A stretch of 9,624 nt of DNA, taken from Paracoccaceae bacterium (GTDB lineage Bacteria; Pseudomonadota; Alphaproteobacteria; Rhodobacterales; Rhodobacteraceae). Of the stretch, positions 1-7,682 are shown piece after piece; the first letter of the stretch is position 1, and every line of letters begins with the position of its first letter. The notes beneath the pieces are model-generated. The model was not told where the DNA came from, searched no databases, and saw only the letters and a program-made list of their open reading frames with translations. The stretch lies in contig JALSHK010000452.1 in NCBI GenBank assembly GCA_026982275.1, forward strand, positions 1 through 9,624. Reading direction: 5' to 3'. Position numbers and translations under genes: made by a program.

Positions 1-797
1 AAAATCTCGCCCAAGGCTATCGGGGTGGTGGTATGCTCGCGGATCAACTTGTAGTTTTCCGGGTTTTCCGCAGGCACCGGATCTTCCAGCCAAAACAAGC
101 GGTAAGGCTCCAGATCCTTCCCAAGGCGTGCGGCTTCGATCGGGGTGAGCCGGTGGTGGGCATCATGCAAAAGATGGGTATCCCAGCCAACCACATCACG
201 GAGTTTTTCAAACACTTTGGGAATGTGCGGCAGGTATTTCTCGGTTGACCAAACCTCCTCTTTTGGCAGGTTTTCAAGGCGCGCTCGGGAGTTTTTTTCC
301 CCTTTGCTGCTGCCAATCCCATATATCCCCTCAAACCCCGGCACGCCGGACTGGGCGCGAATGGCGACATACCCGTCCTCTTTTTTAGCCATCACCGCCT
401 CGACCACGTCATCGATTGTCCGGCCCTGTGCATGGGCGTAACACATGATTTTGTTGCGCGAGGCCCCGCCGAGCAGCTGATATAGCGGCATGTTGGCGGC
501 CTTGGCCTTGATATCCCACAACGCGATATCAATGCCGGAAATCGCCGCCATGGTGATCGGGCCGCGCCGCCAGTAACAGCCGCGATAAAGATATTGCCAA
601 ATGTCTTCAATTTGCATCGGGTCGCGCCCGATCAGGCAAGGGATCACATGATCTTCCAAATAGGATACCACGGCCTTTTCGCGGCCATTTACCGTGGCGT
701 CTCCAATGCCGTAAAGCCCCTCATCGGTGATAATTTTCACAGTCACAAAATTGCGGCCGGGGGAGGCGACAATCACACGGATTTCCTGGATCTTCAT
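1..797 (-). CDS. manD: D-mannonate dehydratase family protein (ManD/RspA type, enolase superfamily), C-terminus cut by window edge
   Basis: The first 265 residues are visible; family members have about 400. In this family, characterised enzymes dehydrate D-mannonate (some D-gluconate) to 2-keto-3-deoxy-D-gluconate with Mg2+ in the cytoplasm. The N-terminal capping domain has the typical PGRNFVTVKI, YLEDHVIPCLIGRD and YWRRGPITM blocks (about residues 13-83). Barrel residues visible are Arg147 and Tyr159, which match the Arg/Tyr dyad of characterised ManD. Asp212 and His214 lie in HDAHHR, Glu238 in FWLEDP and Glu264 in ALGEI; these correspond to the metal ligands and catalytic His. The ATG (795-797) overlaps the stop of the upstream dehydrogenase as ATGA, implying translational coupling. 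Family assignment is firm. Substrate is inferred, because specificity-determining residues in the last third lie outside the window. Some ManD-family proteins have little activity and are called RspA. Confidence 0.94.
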   Translation of the reverse strand, partial: MKIQEIRVIVASPGRNFVTVKIITDEGLYGIGDATVNGREKAVVSYLEDHVIPCLIGRDPMQIEDIWQYLYRGCYWRRGPITMAAISGIDIALWDIKAKAANMPLYQLLGGASRNKIMCYAHAQGRTIDDVVEAVMAKKEDGYVAIRAQSGVPGFEGIYGIGSSKGEKNSRARLENLPKEEVWSTEKYLPHIPKVFEKLRDVVGWDTHLLHDAHHRLTPIEAARLGKDLEPYRLFWLEDPVPAENPENYKLIREHTTTPIALGEI

Positions 798-1654
798 TCT
801 TTTCCCTCTCGATGGCCATAACAGGTAGCCGGTTTATGCTGCCAGCCAAGCAAGCGCTCGGCTTTGGAAGAATTGAAAAAGCTGGCACAGCCCTCAAAGG
901 CACCGTGGATTGGCACCCCGGGATAAAACTGCTGGGCCAAGACGCGGCTTGGGGTCTCAACCGTGGTATCAGGCGCAACAATGTTGAGCGCCTCATGCCC
1001 TGTAAACGGCGCTTCAAGGCTTAGCAAACAGACATCCGCTGCCGCATCCAGCCGTGTATAGGCCCAGAGCTGCCTGGCACCTTCGGTGTTTGTTGCGGTA
1101 AATACCCGCGCCGCTTTGGCCCGCTCTGGCACCGCATAATGAAAGCGCAGGCTGGCAATGCACATATCTTCATAACGCCGCGCAAAGGCGTCTGCCTGTT
1201 GCTCGGCAATCCACTTTGACAGGCTGTAAGGGTCTTCGCTATAATTCGGGTGGCGCTCGTCAACCGGAAAATAGTCAAACCTGGGCGCGCGGCTGAATGC
1301 CAATCCAATGGCATTCACGCTAGAAGCCAGGCAGACCCGCCAAATGCGGTGCACCGCCGCGGCACGCAAAGCATTATAACTGCCAACCACGTTATTATTA
1401 TGGACAACATGGTCGGGTAGCCGCCCCGGCACTGGAATGGCTGCCATATGGATCAGCGCATCGCAGCCCTCAAAAGCTTTGGCAAGCTGCGCATAGTCGC
1501 AAATATCGGCCTGCACAAACCTTATACCCTCCGGCCGGTTCTCCACGTCTGGCAGCACCTGATCAATGCTGACAACCCTGTGGCCCCGCCGCAACGCCTC
1601 GGCGGCGATCACACGGCCCATGCCACCACTGCCGCCTGTCAATGCTATTTTCAT
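794..1654 (-). CDS. NAD-dependent epimerase/dehydratase-type (extended short-chain) dehydrogenase
   Basis: This is a cytoplasmic oxidoreductase of the extended short-chain dehydrogenase family, 286 residues from the chosen start. A glycine-rich TGGSGGMG (residues 6-13) forms the nucleotide-binding fold. Asp31 after the second strand favours NAD over NADP. A Ser-Ser-Val-Asn stretch (about 111-114) and YSLSK (Tyr143, Lys147) supply the catalytic triad. The C-terminal SKAERLLGW motif is usual for epimerase-type members. An ATG six bases upstream (1658-1660) is also in frame, but a GGGGG ribosome site at 1661-1665 would abut it. The site sits 6 nt from the ATG at 1652-1654, so I prefer the latter. 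The gene follows the importer genes and overlaps the mannonate dehydratase start by ATGA. Uronate dehydrogenases belong to related families, so oxidation of a uronate or hydroxy sugar acid is plausible. Exact reaction is unknown. Confidence 0.9.
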   Translation of the reverse strand: MKIALTGGSGGMGRVIAAEALRRGHRVVSIDQVLPDVENRPEGIRFVQADICDYAQLAKAFEGCDALIHMAAIPVPGRLPDHVVHNNNVVGSYNALRAAAVHRIWRVCLASSVNAIGLAFSRAPRFDYFPVDERHPNYSEDPYSLSKWIAEQQADAFARRYEDMCIASLRFHYAVPERAKAARVFTATNTEGARQLWAYTRLDAAADVCLLSLEAPFTGHEALNIVAPDTTVETPSRVLAQQFYPGVPIHGAFEGCASFFNSSKAERLLGWQHKPATCYGHREGKE

Positions 1655-1660
1655 GGCCAT

Positions 1661-1683
1661 CCCCCGCTTGGGATAGCCGGGAG
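1661..1683 (-). promoter_or_regulatory. Possible hairpin occluding the ribosome site of the dehydrogenase gene
   Basis: On the transcript, CUCCCG (1683-1678) can pair with CGGGGG (1666-1661), giving six pairs including one G-U, with an 11-nt loop. The right arm contains the GGGGG ribosome site of the dehydrogenase. A 20-codon open frame (1651-1713) starts with two ATG codons and ends in TGA overlapping the dehydrogenase ATG as ATGA. Its translation would melt the hairpin. The pairing is seen directly; a coupling role is inference. The small frame has no clear ribosome site of its own. Confidence 0.25.
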
Positions 1684-1721
1684 GCGGCGCTTAGAGTGGG
1701 CGTTTTTCATCATATGGCCGT

Positions 1722-2726
1722 TCAAACTGGCAGGGTTTCAGAAAGCTGGGCGGCATCCATTTGTTCATGACCCTCATAAAGATAACAAGAGGCCGTCTGA
1801 AAAGGTGCCAGACGATACATTGGTGCGGGCGTTTTGCAGCGGTCCATTGCCTTGGCGCACCGGCTATAAAACGGACAGCCGCCGCTCACGGCACCGGCCT
1901 CGCGGGTGATGATTTTCTGGGCACCCCAGCGCTGCTCAAGATTGGGCCAAGGGATGGAATCAATCAAAAGCCGGGTATAGGGATGCTGGGGATTTTTAAT
2001 AACGGTTTCCACATCCCCCGCCTCCATAACCCCGCCTCGATAAAGCACAATTATGGATTTTGCGATATGGTAGGCCGTGGTTAGATCATGGGTGATATAG
2101 ATAATGGACACCCCGTGATCCCGTTGCAAATTGCGCAGGGTTTCCAAAATGCTGGCGCGTAACGAAGCATCCACCATGGAAACCGGCTCATCGGCAATCA
2201 GCAGGCGCGGCTTGAGCAGCAAAGCGCGGGCCACATTGATGCGCTGCCTTTGCCCGCCGGAAAGCTGGTGCGGAAAGCGGCCAATGATATCTTCGGGGCG
2301 CAACCCCACGGCGGTCAGGGCTTCGTCCATTTTATCACGGGCTTCGGCCTTTGATTTGGCAAGCTTGAATTTTTTGATCGGCACGGTGAGCAAATGATCA
2401 ACCGTGTAAAACGGGTTAAACACGGCAAACGGGTCCTGAAACACCGCCTGCACCTCGCGGCGAAAGGCGAGCTTTTCCTGCCCGCGCAATTTGCTGATGT
2501 CTTTGCCGCGGTAAATGATCTGGCCGGTGGTGGGCGTGATAAACCCCAAAAGCAACATCGCCAGTGTGGTTTTTCCACTACCGCTTTCGCCGGCAACCGT
2601 TAAAATCGATGGCTCATCCTCGCGCAAGGTTAGCGAGATATCCCGCAGCGCCACGGTTGAATCTTTTTTAATGATCCCGTGCGAATAGGTTTTTGATACG
2701 TTGTTAAGTTCAAGAAGGTTGGCCAA
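1722..2726 (-). CDS. ABC transporter ATP-binding protein, Opp/Dpp F type
   Basis: This is one of two nucleotide-binding subunits of a peptide-type importer, 334 residues, acting at the inner face of the membrane. It shows Walker A GESGSGKTT (46-54), Q-loop Gln97, signature LSGGQRQ (155-161), Walker B LLIADE (175-180) and H-loop His213. The D-loop region reads PVSMVDASLR instead of the usual PTSALD; I recall this variant from glycan-type members of the family. The C-terminal oligopeptide-transporter domain has four cysteines (284, 290, 297, 314) in the spacing associated with a [4Fe-4S] cluster in Opp/Dpp ATPases. The start is TTG (2724-2726), supported by a perfect AGGAGG 6 nt upstream. The gene overlaps the preceding ATPase by 17 bases. 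The partner is the D-type ATPase. Substrate is probably a saccharide given neighbouring genes, but peptides cannot be excluded. Confidence 0.95.
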   Translation of the reverse strand: MANLLELNNVSKTYSHGIIKKDSTVALRDISLTLREDEPSILTVAGESGSGKTTLAMLLLGFITPTTGQIIYRGKDISKLRGQEKLAFRREVQAVFQDPFAVFNPFYTVDHLLTVPIKKFKLAKSKAEARDKMDEALTAVGLRPEDIIGRFPHQLSGGQRQRINVARALLLKPRLLIADEPVSMVDASLRASILETLRNLQRDHGVSIIYITHDLTTAYHIAKSIIVLYRGGVMEAGDVETVIKNPQHPYTRLLIDSIPWPNLEQRWGAQKIITREAGAVSGGCPFYSRCAKAMDRCKTPAPMYRLAPFQTASCYLYEGHEQMDAAQLSETLPV

Positions 2727-3747
2727 TTTCAGCCTCCTGTTTAATGAGGTGGCAAATCACCGTTCGCCCGTTTGGCTCAACTGTGGTTTCAGGCCGACGA
2801 GAGCGGCAGATATCCATGACCTGCGCACAGCGTGGATGGAAAGCACAGCCACCGGGAAGGCGCAAAAGCGATGGTGCCAAGCCGGGTATGCCCTGAAAAA
2901 CGCCTTTGTTTTCCAGATTGGGCAGGCAGTTGATCAAGGCTTTTGAGTAGGGGTGCTTGGGCGCGGTGAACATTTCGCGCACCGTGCTCACCTCAACCAG
3001 ACGGCCCGCATACATCACGGCCACCCGATCTACGAACTGCGCCATCAAACCCATATCATGGCCGATCAATATAACCGCCGCGTTGATTTTTTCACGCACC
3101 CGATCAATGGTTTCCATGACTTGGCGCTGGGTGACCACATCCAGCGCGCTCGTTGGCTCATCCGCGATAATAACCTGCGGTTGCAGCAAAATACCAATGG
3201 CAATGCAGACCCGCTGTTTCATACCGCCGCTCAACTCATGGGGAAACATTCTGAATGCACTTCGGGGGAGATCCACGGATTCCAGCGCCAACATACAGCG
3301 CTCGACGATCGCGGATTTTGGCTCCTTTTCCACATGGGAAATCACCGCATCCACCATTTGAGCGCCGATACGCATGACCGGGTTAAGGGAATTCATGGCG
3401 CCTTGCGGGATGTAGGCAATTTTCATCAATCGGGCCTTGCGCATGGTTTCGTCATCCAGCGCTGTCAGGTTGGTATCGTCCACCCGGACCTGGCCACCAT
3501 CTATTCTTCCGGGGGCTTTGATCATTCGCATCATCGCCAAGGCCAATGTGCTTTTGCCCGAACCGGATTCACCAACGATCCCCAGTTTTTCACCAGCGTT
3601 TAGGGTAAAGCTCAAATCGTCCAACGCCTTGGCGCGGCCACTATCGGTGTAATAAGAAACATCCAGGTTATTGACTTGCAAAACAGGGGTAGGCTCGGGC
3701 GCATCTATCACCTGCGCCAAATCGGGTTTGGTATCGGCTGTGTTCAT
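2710..3747 (-). CDS. ABC transporter ATP-binding protein, Opp/Dpp D type
   Basis: This is the second nucleotide-binding subunit of the importer, 345 residues. Walker A is GESGSGKST (59-67), the Q-loop Gln is 115, the signature is LSGGMKQ (172-178), Walker B is VIIADE (192-197) followed by PTSALD, and the H-loop is His230. The oligopeptide-transporter C-terminal domain carries Cys301, Cys307, Cys314 and Cys332 in the order typical of [4Fe-4S]-binding Dpp/Opp ATPases. An N-terminal extension of about 20 residues rich in Asp, Pro and Ala precedes the ATPase fold. The ATG (3745-3747) lies 5 nt after the stop of the C-type permease. A GGAG at the end of that permease gene sits 8 nt upstream and serves as ribosome site. 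It acts as a heterodimer with the F-type ATPase on the two permeases. Confidence 0.95.
   Translation of the reverse strand: MNTADTKPDLAQVIDAPEPTPVLQVNNLDVSYYTDSGRAKALDDLSFTLNAGEKLGIVGESGSGKSTLALAMMRMIKAPGRIDGGQVRVDDTNLTALDDETMRKARLMKIAYIPQGAMNSLNPVMRIGAQMVDAVISHVEKEPKSAIVERCMLALESVDLPRSAFRMFPHELSGGMKQRVCIAIGILLQPQVIIADEPTSALDVVTQRQVMETIDRVREKINAAVILIGHDMGLMAQFVDRVAVMYAGRLVEVSTVREMFTAPKHPYSKALINCLPNLENKGVFQGIPGLAPSLLRLPGGCAFHPRCAQVMDICRSRRPETTVEPNGRTVICHLIKQEAEIGQPS
2733..2738 (-). promoter_or_regulatory. Ribosome binding site AGGAGG that fixes a TTG start
   Basis: AGGAGG on the minus strand lies 6 nt upstream of the TTG at 2724-2726 and inside the end of the preceding ATPase gene. It is a full consensus match. 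No in-frame ATG or GTG is near, so it decides the start of the F-type ATPase. Confidence 0.85.
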
Positions 3748-3752
3748 TTCTC

Positions 3753-4649
3753 TTACTCCGATTTCCGCACACGGGGGTTGGATAGCTCATCCAGCCCCAT
3801 ATTGATCAGAGCCAGCGAACCAAGGATCAGGATCATCCCGACCGAGGGCGCAATAGGCCACCACCACCAGCCATTAAAAAAAGCACCCTGTGCTTGTGCA
3901 AGCCAAATGATATTGCCCAGAAGCGGCTCCCGCAACGGGCCAAGGCCCAGCACCGCCAGATAGAAGGATGCAAATACAGCCAGAAATATCTGGCCGACAA
4001 ATGCCGCCGCCACAAATGGCATCAGGTTTGGCAATATCTCTTTAAATATGATCCCCATGTCACTTACGCCTGAAAGCTTGGCCACCGAGACAAACTGGCG
4101 CTCTTTCATGGTCAGAACCTGTGATCTGATCACCAATGTCGGGGCCATCCAGGCCAGCATGACCACGATGAGGGCCATTATAAAGATGGTGACATCACGT
4201 TTGTCCAGCGACCCGGCAACAACAACTTGTATAAGCAAAACCGGAATTGGCGTTAGTATCTGGCATGTGATACGAATAACCGCATCGGTTATGCCGCCAA
4301 AATAGGCCGAGATAAAGCCAAGCACCACCCCGATGAATGTGCCCACACCACCAGCAACCACCCCGATAAATGCGGTTTGCCACATGCCCACGACCATAAC
4401 GGCCAACATATCACGCCCGAAAAAATCGGTGCCAAACGGGAATTCCCAGCTTGGTGGCCGGCGGGTTGGGGCCGATAATGGATAGGCATCATTCGGGTCG
4501 ATAACCATCAGGCCGATCACTGTAAAAGCCACCAGTGCCAACAAAATAAACAGGCCGAATCCGAGGCTTTTATTCCGCGAAAGATAACGGAAAAACCGGT
4601 GCAGCCGGCTTGGGGACTTTATGGGTGAAGGCGCTAAAGCGAGGGTCAA
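3753..4649 (-). CDS. ABC transporter permease, Opp/Dpp C type
   Basis: This is an inner-membrane permease subunit, 298 residues. After a basic N-terminus come a first hydrophobic segment (about 29-50) and the family motif FGTDFFGRD (72-80). About five further membrane segments follow. The cytoplasmic EAA loop that docks on the ATPases is at about 186-210 (VAKLSGVSD...ILPN). The last third has the usual tryptophan-rich GWWWWPIAPS stretch (260-269). The start is TTG (4647-4649): no ATG or GTG lies in frame before the first membrane segment is half complete, and AGGA lies 8 nt upstream. It begins 10 nt after the B-type permease, so the two are surely cotranscribed and form the heterodimeric channel. 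Confidence 0.94.
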   Translation of the reverse strand: MTLALAPSPIKSPSRLHRFFRYLSRNKSLGFGLFILLALVAFTVIGLMVIDPNDAYPLSAPTRRPPSWEFPFGTDFFGRDMLAVMVVGMWQTAFIGVVAGGVGTFIGVVLGFISAYFGGITDAVIRITCQILTPIPVLLIQVVVAGSLDKRDVTIFIMALIVVMLAWMAPTLVIRSQVLTMKERQFVSVAKLSGVSDMGIIFKEILPNLMPFVAAAFVGQIFLAVFASFYLAVLGLGPLREPLLGNIIWLAQAQGAFFNGWWWWPIAPSVGMILILGSLALINMGLDELSNPRVRKSE

Positions 4650-4657
4650 GGCACAAT

Positions 4658-4661
4658 TCCT
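4658..4661 (-). promoter_or_regulatory. Ribosome binding site AGGA for the TTG start of the C-type permease
   Basis: AGGA overlaps the TAG stop of the B-type permease (4660-4662) and lies 8 nt from the TTG at 4647-4649. It is a partial consensus match, so support is moderate. It accounts for the lack of any better start codon. Confidence 0.55.
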
Positions 4662-5658
4662 AACTATTCTTGATTCTGGGATCGAGGATCGGATAAAGAA
4701 ACTCCATCAGGGTCATGATGGTGGCGATGGCGATGGTAATAAAAAGAACAATTCCATAGATCACCGGAAAATCATTGGCCCTAATCGCATTGATCAGCAC
4801 CGTTCCCACCCCGGGCAATGCAAATAGCCCCTCAACAATGATCGCGGACGTCACCACAGTGCCGAGCGCCAGCGCAAAGCCGGTGACCTGCGGTAGCAGC
4901 GCGTTTCTTAGGTAATAATCACGAAAAATCCGCCTGCCGCGCAAGCCTTTATGCTCGGCAAAATTCACATAATCCTCCCCCTGGATGGTGATGCCCATGC
5001 CCCGCATGGTTAGCACCCAGCTCCCGATAGACCCCAGAATAAGCGCCAAAGCAGGCAGAATCTGATGGCGAAACAGATCAAGGGCAAATGACCAGGAAAC
5101 TTCCGGAACCAGCCCTATTGAATAGGCCCCGCCTAGCGGCAATAGCTTGAGCCGGAAGCCCACAAAAAATAGCAACAACACCCCCATAAGCACCGGCGGC
5201 ACCCCCATAAACAAAACAAACGGGGTGGAAAAATTGCGCGCCCATCTTGGTGCCCTAGGCCAAGCGGCCACGGCCCCAAGGAGATTGCCAATCACAAAGC
5301 TTATAATCGTGGAGACCAGCAATAGGCCGATTGTCCATGGCAAGGATTGATATATCAACTCCACAACCGTGACAGGGTATCTGTTAAGCGAATAGCCAAA
5401 GTCCAATCGTACGACACTGTATAAATAGTCGATATATTGGTCCCATAATGGCCGATCCAGGCCAAATTGCTTGGAGAAGGACGCTACAATCTTTTCCAGA
5501 TCATCGGGGGAATATCCACCCATGCGGGCCAGTTCGGCAAAGCGTTCGCGCACCGGGTTGACCGAGGAGAGCCGTGGAATAAAAAAAGTTATGGTAGAGG
5601 CCGCCCAAATGACGACAAACAGAAATCCAAAGCGCCGCGCGATTAGCATGAGGGTCAT
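4660..5658 (-). CDS. ABC transporter permease, Opp/Dpp B type
   Basis: This is an inner-membrane permease subunit, 332 residues. It opens with a membrane segment (about 9-28). The periplasmic region carries the family's FGLDRPLWDQYIDYL (65-79) and FGYSLNRYPVTV (87-98) motifs. Further predicted membrane segments lie near 107-132, 146-168, 196-216, 252-274 and 298-322. The cytoplasmic EAA loop is about 230-256 (VNFAEHKGLRG...LRNALLP) and the protein ends in the usual LDPR motif. The chosen ATG (5656-5658) has GGAG 10 nt upstream; an ATG at codon 4 is possible. It is separated from the binding protein by about 160 bases containing a strong hairpin, consistent with lower expression than the binding protein. 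It pairs with the C-type permease. Confidence 0.95.
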   Translation of the reverse strand: MTLMLIARRFGFLFVVIWAASTITFFIPRLSSVNPVRERFAELARMGGYSPDDLEKIVASFSKQFGLDRPLWDQYIDYLYSVVRLDFGYSLNRYPVTVVELIYQSLPWTIGLLLVSTIISFVIGNLLGAVAAWPRAPRWARNFSTPFVLFMGVPPVLMGVLLLFFVGFRLKLLPLGGAYSIGLVPEVSWSFALDLFRHQILPALALILGSIGSWVLTMRGMGITIQGEDYVNFAEHKGLRGRRIFRDYYLRNALLPQVTGFALALGTVVTSAIIVEGLFALPGVGTVLINAIRANDFPVIYGIVLFITIAIATIMTLMEFLYPILDPRIKNS

Positions 5659-5773
5659 GGGTAAATTACTCCAACATTGTGGGCCAGCTTACAGAAAATT
5701 GCGGTGTTTGTCTCTACTTGGGTGGGGTGGCTTGGCTTTGTGGCCTGAGCAAAACCCCTAAGATATGGTCAAT

Positions 5774-5805
5774 ACTGGGGCGCGGCAAAACCACCGCGCC
5801 CCAGT
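5774..5805 (-). terminator. Strong GC-rich hairpin between binding protein and permease genes (attenuator or mRNA stabiliser)
   Basis: CTGGGGCGCGG (5775-5785) and its exact reverse complement (5794-5804) form an 11-bp stem around an 8-nt loop, extended to 12 bp by an outer A-T pair. It begins 14 bases after the binding protein stop at 5819. No T-run follows on the minus strand (TATTGACC), so it is not a complete Rho-independent terminator. Known transporter operons use such hairpins to trim and protect the binding-protein message while allowing partial read-through; that role is inferred here. The rest of the 160-base gap (5659-5818) shows no gene. Confidence 0.65.
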
Positions 5806-5818
5806 TTCTCACTGTAGC

Positions 5819-7606
5819 CTATTGAGTAGATTTAAGATTGGAAACCATCAACAGGGAGGTTTTATGCCAGAAGGCACCATTGATACCCAAGCCGACATTG
5901 GCCTCGGTTGGCCAGTTTTCCCAATACGTTTGGTTATAGGCGATCCGGTGCAGCCACTGGATAACCGGCACGTTGATCTGATCACGCCAGTAGATTTCCA
6001 GTGCTTGTGTGGCCAGGCCCTCAAAAGCAGGATCATCCGAAGGGATCACCGCCATTTGCGCCATGATCTCATCATATTCCGGGTTGGAATAACGCGCAAA
6101 CTGGTAGGCGCCAACAGGCTCTCCCGGGGTTCCGGCGTTGCGGCTGTTAAAGAAGTCCAGCGTTGCAAACGGGTCTTTCAAGCTGGCACCATGGCCAAAC
6201 ATATAAAGCCCCGGCGCACCATCAGCCATGTTCTGGAACGCGTCGGTGCCAAAGTTGGTCGACGCATCAAAACCGGCATTACGCAACATTTCCACCAATA
6301 CCGGAACGATATCACTATGGATGCCCTCAAAGCCCGCGATCGTGGCATCAACGGTATTGCCGTCCATTTCCCACATGCCATCGCTGTTTTTTGTGTAACC
6401 AGCTTCGGTCATCAGAGCCGCACTTTCTTCAAGGCTAAACTTGCCCGGCTGATATTTTTCGATCAACGCTTGCACCCCATCAGAATTCATCAGGTTTTCC
6501 AGCCCAGGATAAAGCGGAAATGGCACGATGGTTGCAATATCGGCACCATCATAAAGCACATCGTTGATCTGCGAACGGTTGACCGCCAAACTAACGGCGC
6601 GGCGCACCCGCACATCGGCATATGGTCCACTTTGCGTGTTCATCCAAAGCGCATTCGGCCACCAATCCAGATATCCATAAGGCGATTCATTGCCGGAATG
6701 GGTGGTGATGTTTGGGTTTTGCCGCAAAATGTTGGCGATCACCGCGCTACGCATATCCAGCGCTGAATCCATCTCGTTATTCACGAGGCGCTGAGCAACG
6801 GTATCCATGTTTTGCCCGATTTGCCCGCCGAGATTAACGATAATGACCCGCTTGACATCAGGCAGATCATTCAGCCCGGCCTCAACCGCCCACCAGTCTT
6901 CGCGCAGGTTGAAGATCTTCTGGTTCTGGTTCCAGGCCACAAGATCATAGGGGCCGGAATGGGGCATTTCTACGCCACCGGCATATTCATTGACGTTTTC
7001 AATCCCGTCAAACGCATGCGCAGGCACAATGGCCATACCGCTGTCAAACTTCATGGTCAGCACATCGAACTTAAAGCGCGGTGCCGGAAGCTTGAAGGTC
7101 AGATCAACGGTCAGATCATCAACCGCAGTAATGGTGTCTACAAATGTGTTGAACGTGGAATTGAAACGCAGCAACTCGTTGCTCATCTGGCCTTCCATGC
7201 TGAAAACCACGTCCCGCGCCGTAACCGGCACCCCGTCGCTCCATTTGGCCATCGGATTTAGCTTGATGCGCAAAGACGTATAGTCGTCGCTCGTATATTC
7301 AATGCTTTCGGCAAGCCACGGAATATCCTGATCCGAAAAAATGCCATAATACATCAGCCCTTCCCACATAATGGAATTGCCCTCGGAGCTGGAATAACCC
7401 GGCACCGCCCACGGGTTTGTTACCCCGATCGGCGATGTTATGCTCCAGCCCAGCACCAGGGTTTGTTCACGCCCGACATCCTCGAGCGGAGTTTCGGGTC
7501 TAATTTCAACCGCAGCGGTTTCTTGCGCATAGGCCGTGGTTGACCCTAACGTGATCGCCAACCCGACCATTGCGGCTGCAACGACCTTGAATTTAGATAT
7601 AGTCAT
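5819..7606 (-). CDS. Extracellular solute-binding protein, family 5 (Opp/Dpp/SBP_bac_5 type)
   Basis: This is the periplasmic receptor of the importer, 595 residues. A signal peptide (about 1-27) has Lys5 and Lys7, a hydrophobic core and an AYA cleavage site before Gln-Glu; there is no lipobox cysteine, so it should be soluble. The family 5 signature lies at about 118-137 (AKWSDGVPVTARDVVFS). Further typical stretches are a NSIMWEGLMYY-like start of the mature domain and VRRAVSLAVNR in the second lobe. At 595 residues it is longer than many peptide-binding members. Aromatic-rich stretches such as YGYLDWWPNALWM could suit a sugar ligand, but that is a guess. The ATG (7604-7606) has GGGGGG 6 nt upstream. 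It is first in the importer operon, and the gap upstream holds the operator candidates. Ligand unknown. Confidence 0.95.
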   Translation of the reverse strand: MTISKFKVVAAAMVGLAITLGSTTAYAQETAAVEIRPETPLEDVGREQTLVLGWSITSPIGVTNPWAVPGYSSSEGNSIMWEGLMYYGIFSDQDIPWLAESIEYTSDDYTSLRIKLNPMAKWSDGVPVTARDVVFSMEGQMSNELLRFNSTFNTFVDTITAVDDLTVDLTFKLPAPRFKFDVLTMKFDSGMAIVPAHAFDGIENVNEYAGGVEMPHSGPYDLVAWNQNQKIFNLREDWWAVEAGLNDLPDVKRVIIVNLGGQIGQNMDTVAQRLVNNEMDSALDMRSAVIANILRQNPNITTHSGNESPYGYLDWWPNALWMNTQSGPYADVRVRRAVSLAVNRSQINDVLYDGADIATIVPFPLYPGLENLMNSDGVQALIEKYQPGKFSLEESAALMTEAGYTKNSDGMWEMDGNTVDATIAGFEGIHSDIVPVLVEMLRNAGFDASTNFGTDAFQNMADGAPGLYMFGHGASLKDPFATLDFFNSRNAGTPGEPVGAYQFARYSNPEYDEIMAQMAVIPSDDPAFEGLATQALEIYWRDQINVPVIQWLHRIAYNQTYWENWPTEANVGLGINGAFWHKTSLLMVSNLKSTQ

Positions 7607-7682
7607 GTAATACCCCCCATGACAGTCAATTTAGCAAACAGACAATCTGCCCGCCCCAAATGACATTTGTTTCACTTTAACA

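Noticed and set aside
1448..1909. 153-codon open frame on the plus strand
   Set aside because: It spans the opposite strand of the dehydrogenase start, the gap and the ATPase end, with no motif or ribosome site.
2953..3603. 216-codon open frame on the plus strand
   Set aside because: It is fully antisense to the D-type ATPase, whose motifs are complete; composition is typical of an antisense shadow.
5774..5805. Complete Rho-independent terminator ending the binding-protein message
   Set aside because: The stem is strong but no T-run follows on the minus strand, and the permeases need read-through. It is listed as an attenuator or stabiliser instead.
5765..6766. 333-codon open frame on the plus strand
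   Set aside because: It lies antisense to the well-supported binding-protein gene, lacks recognisable motifs and has the His/Arg-rich look of a reverse-strand shadow.
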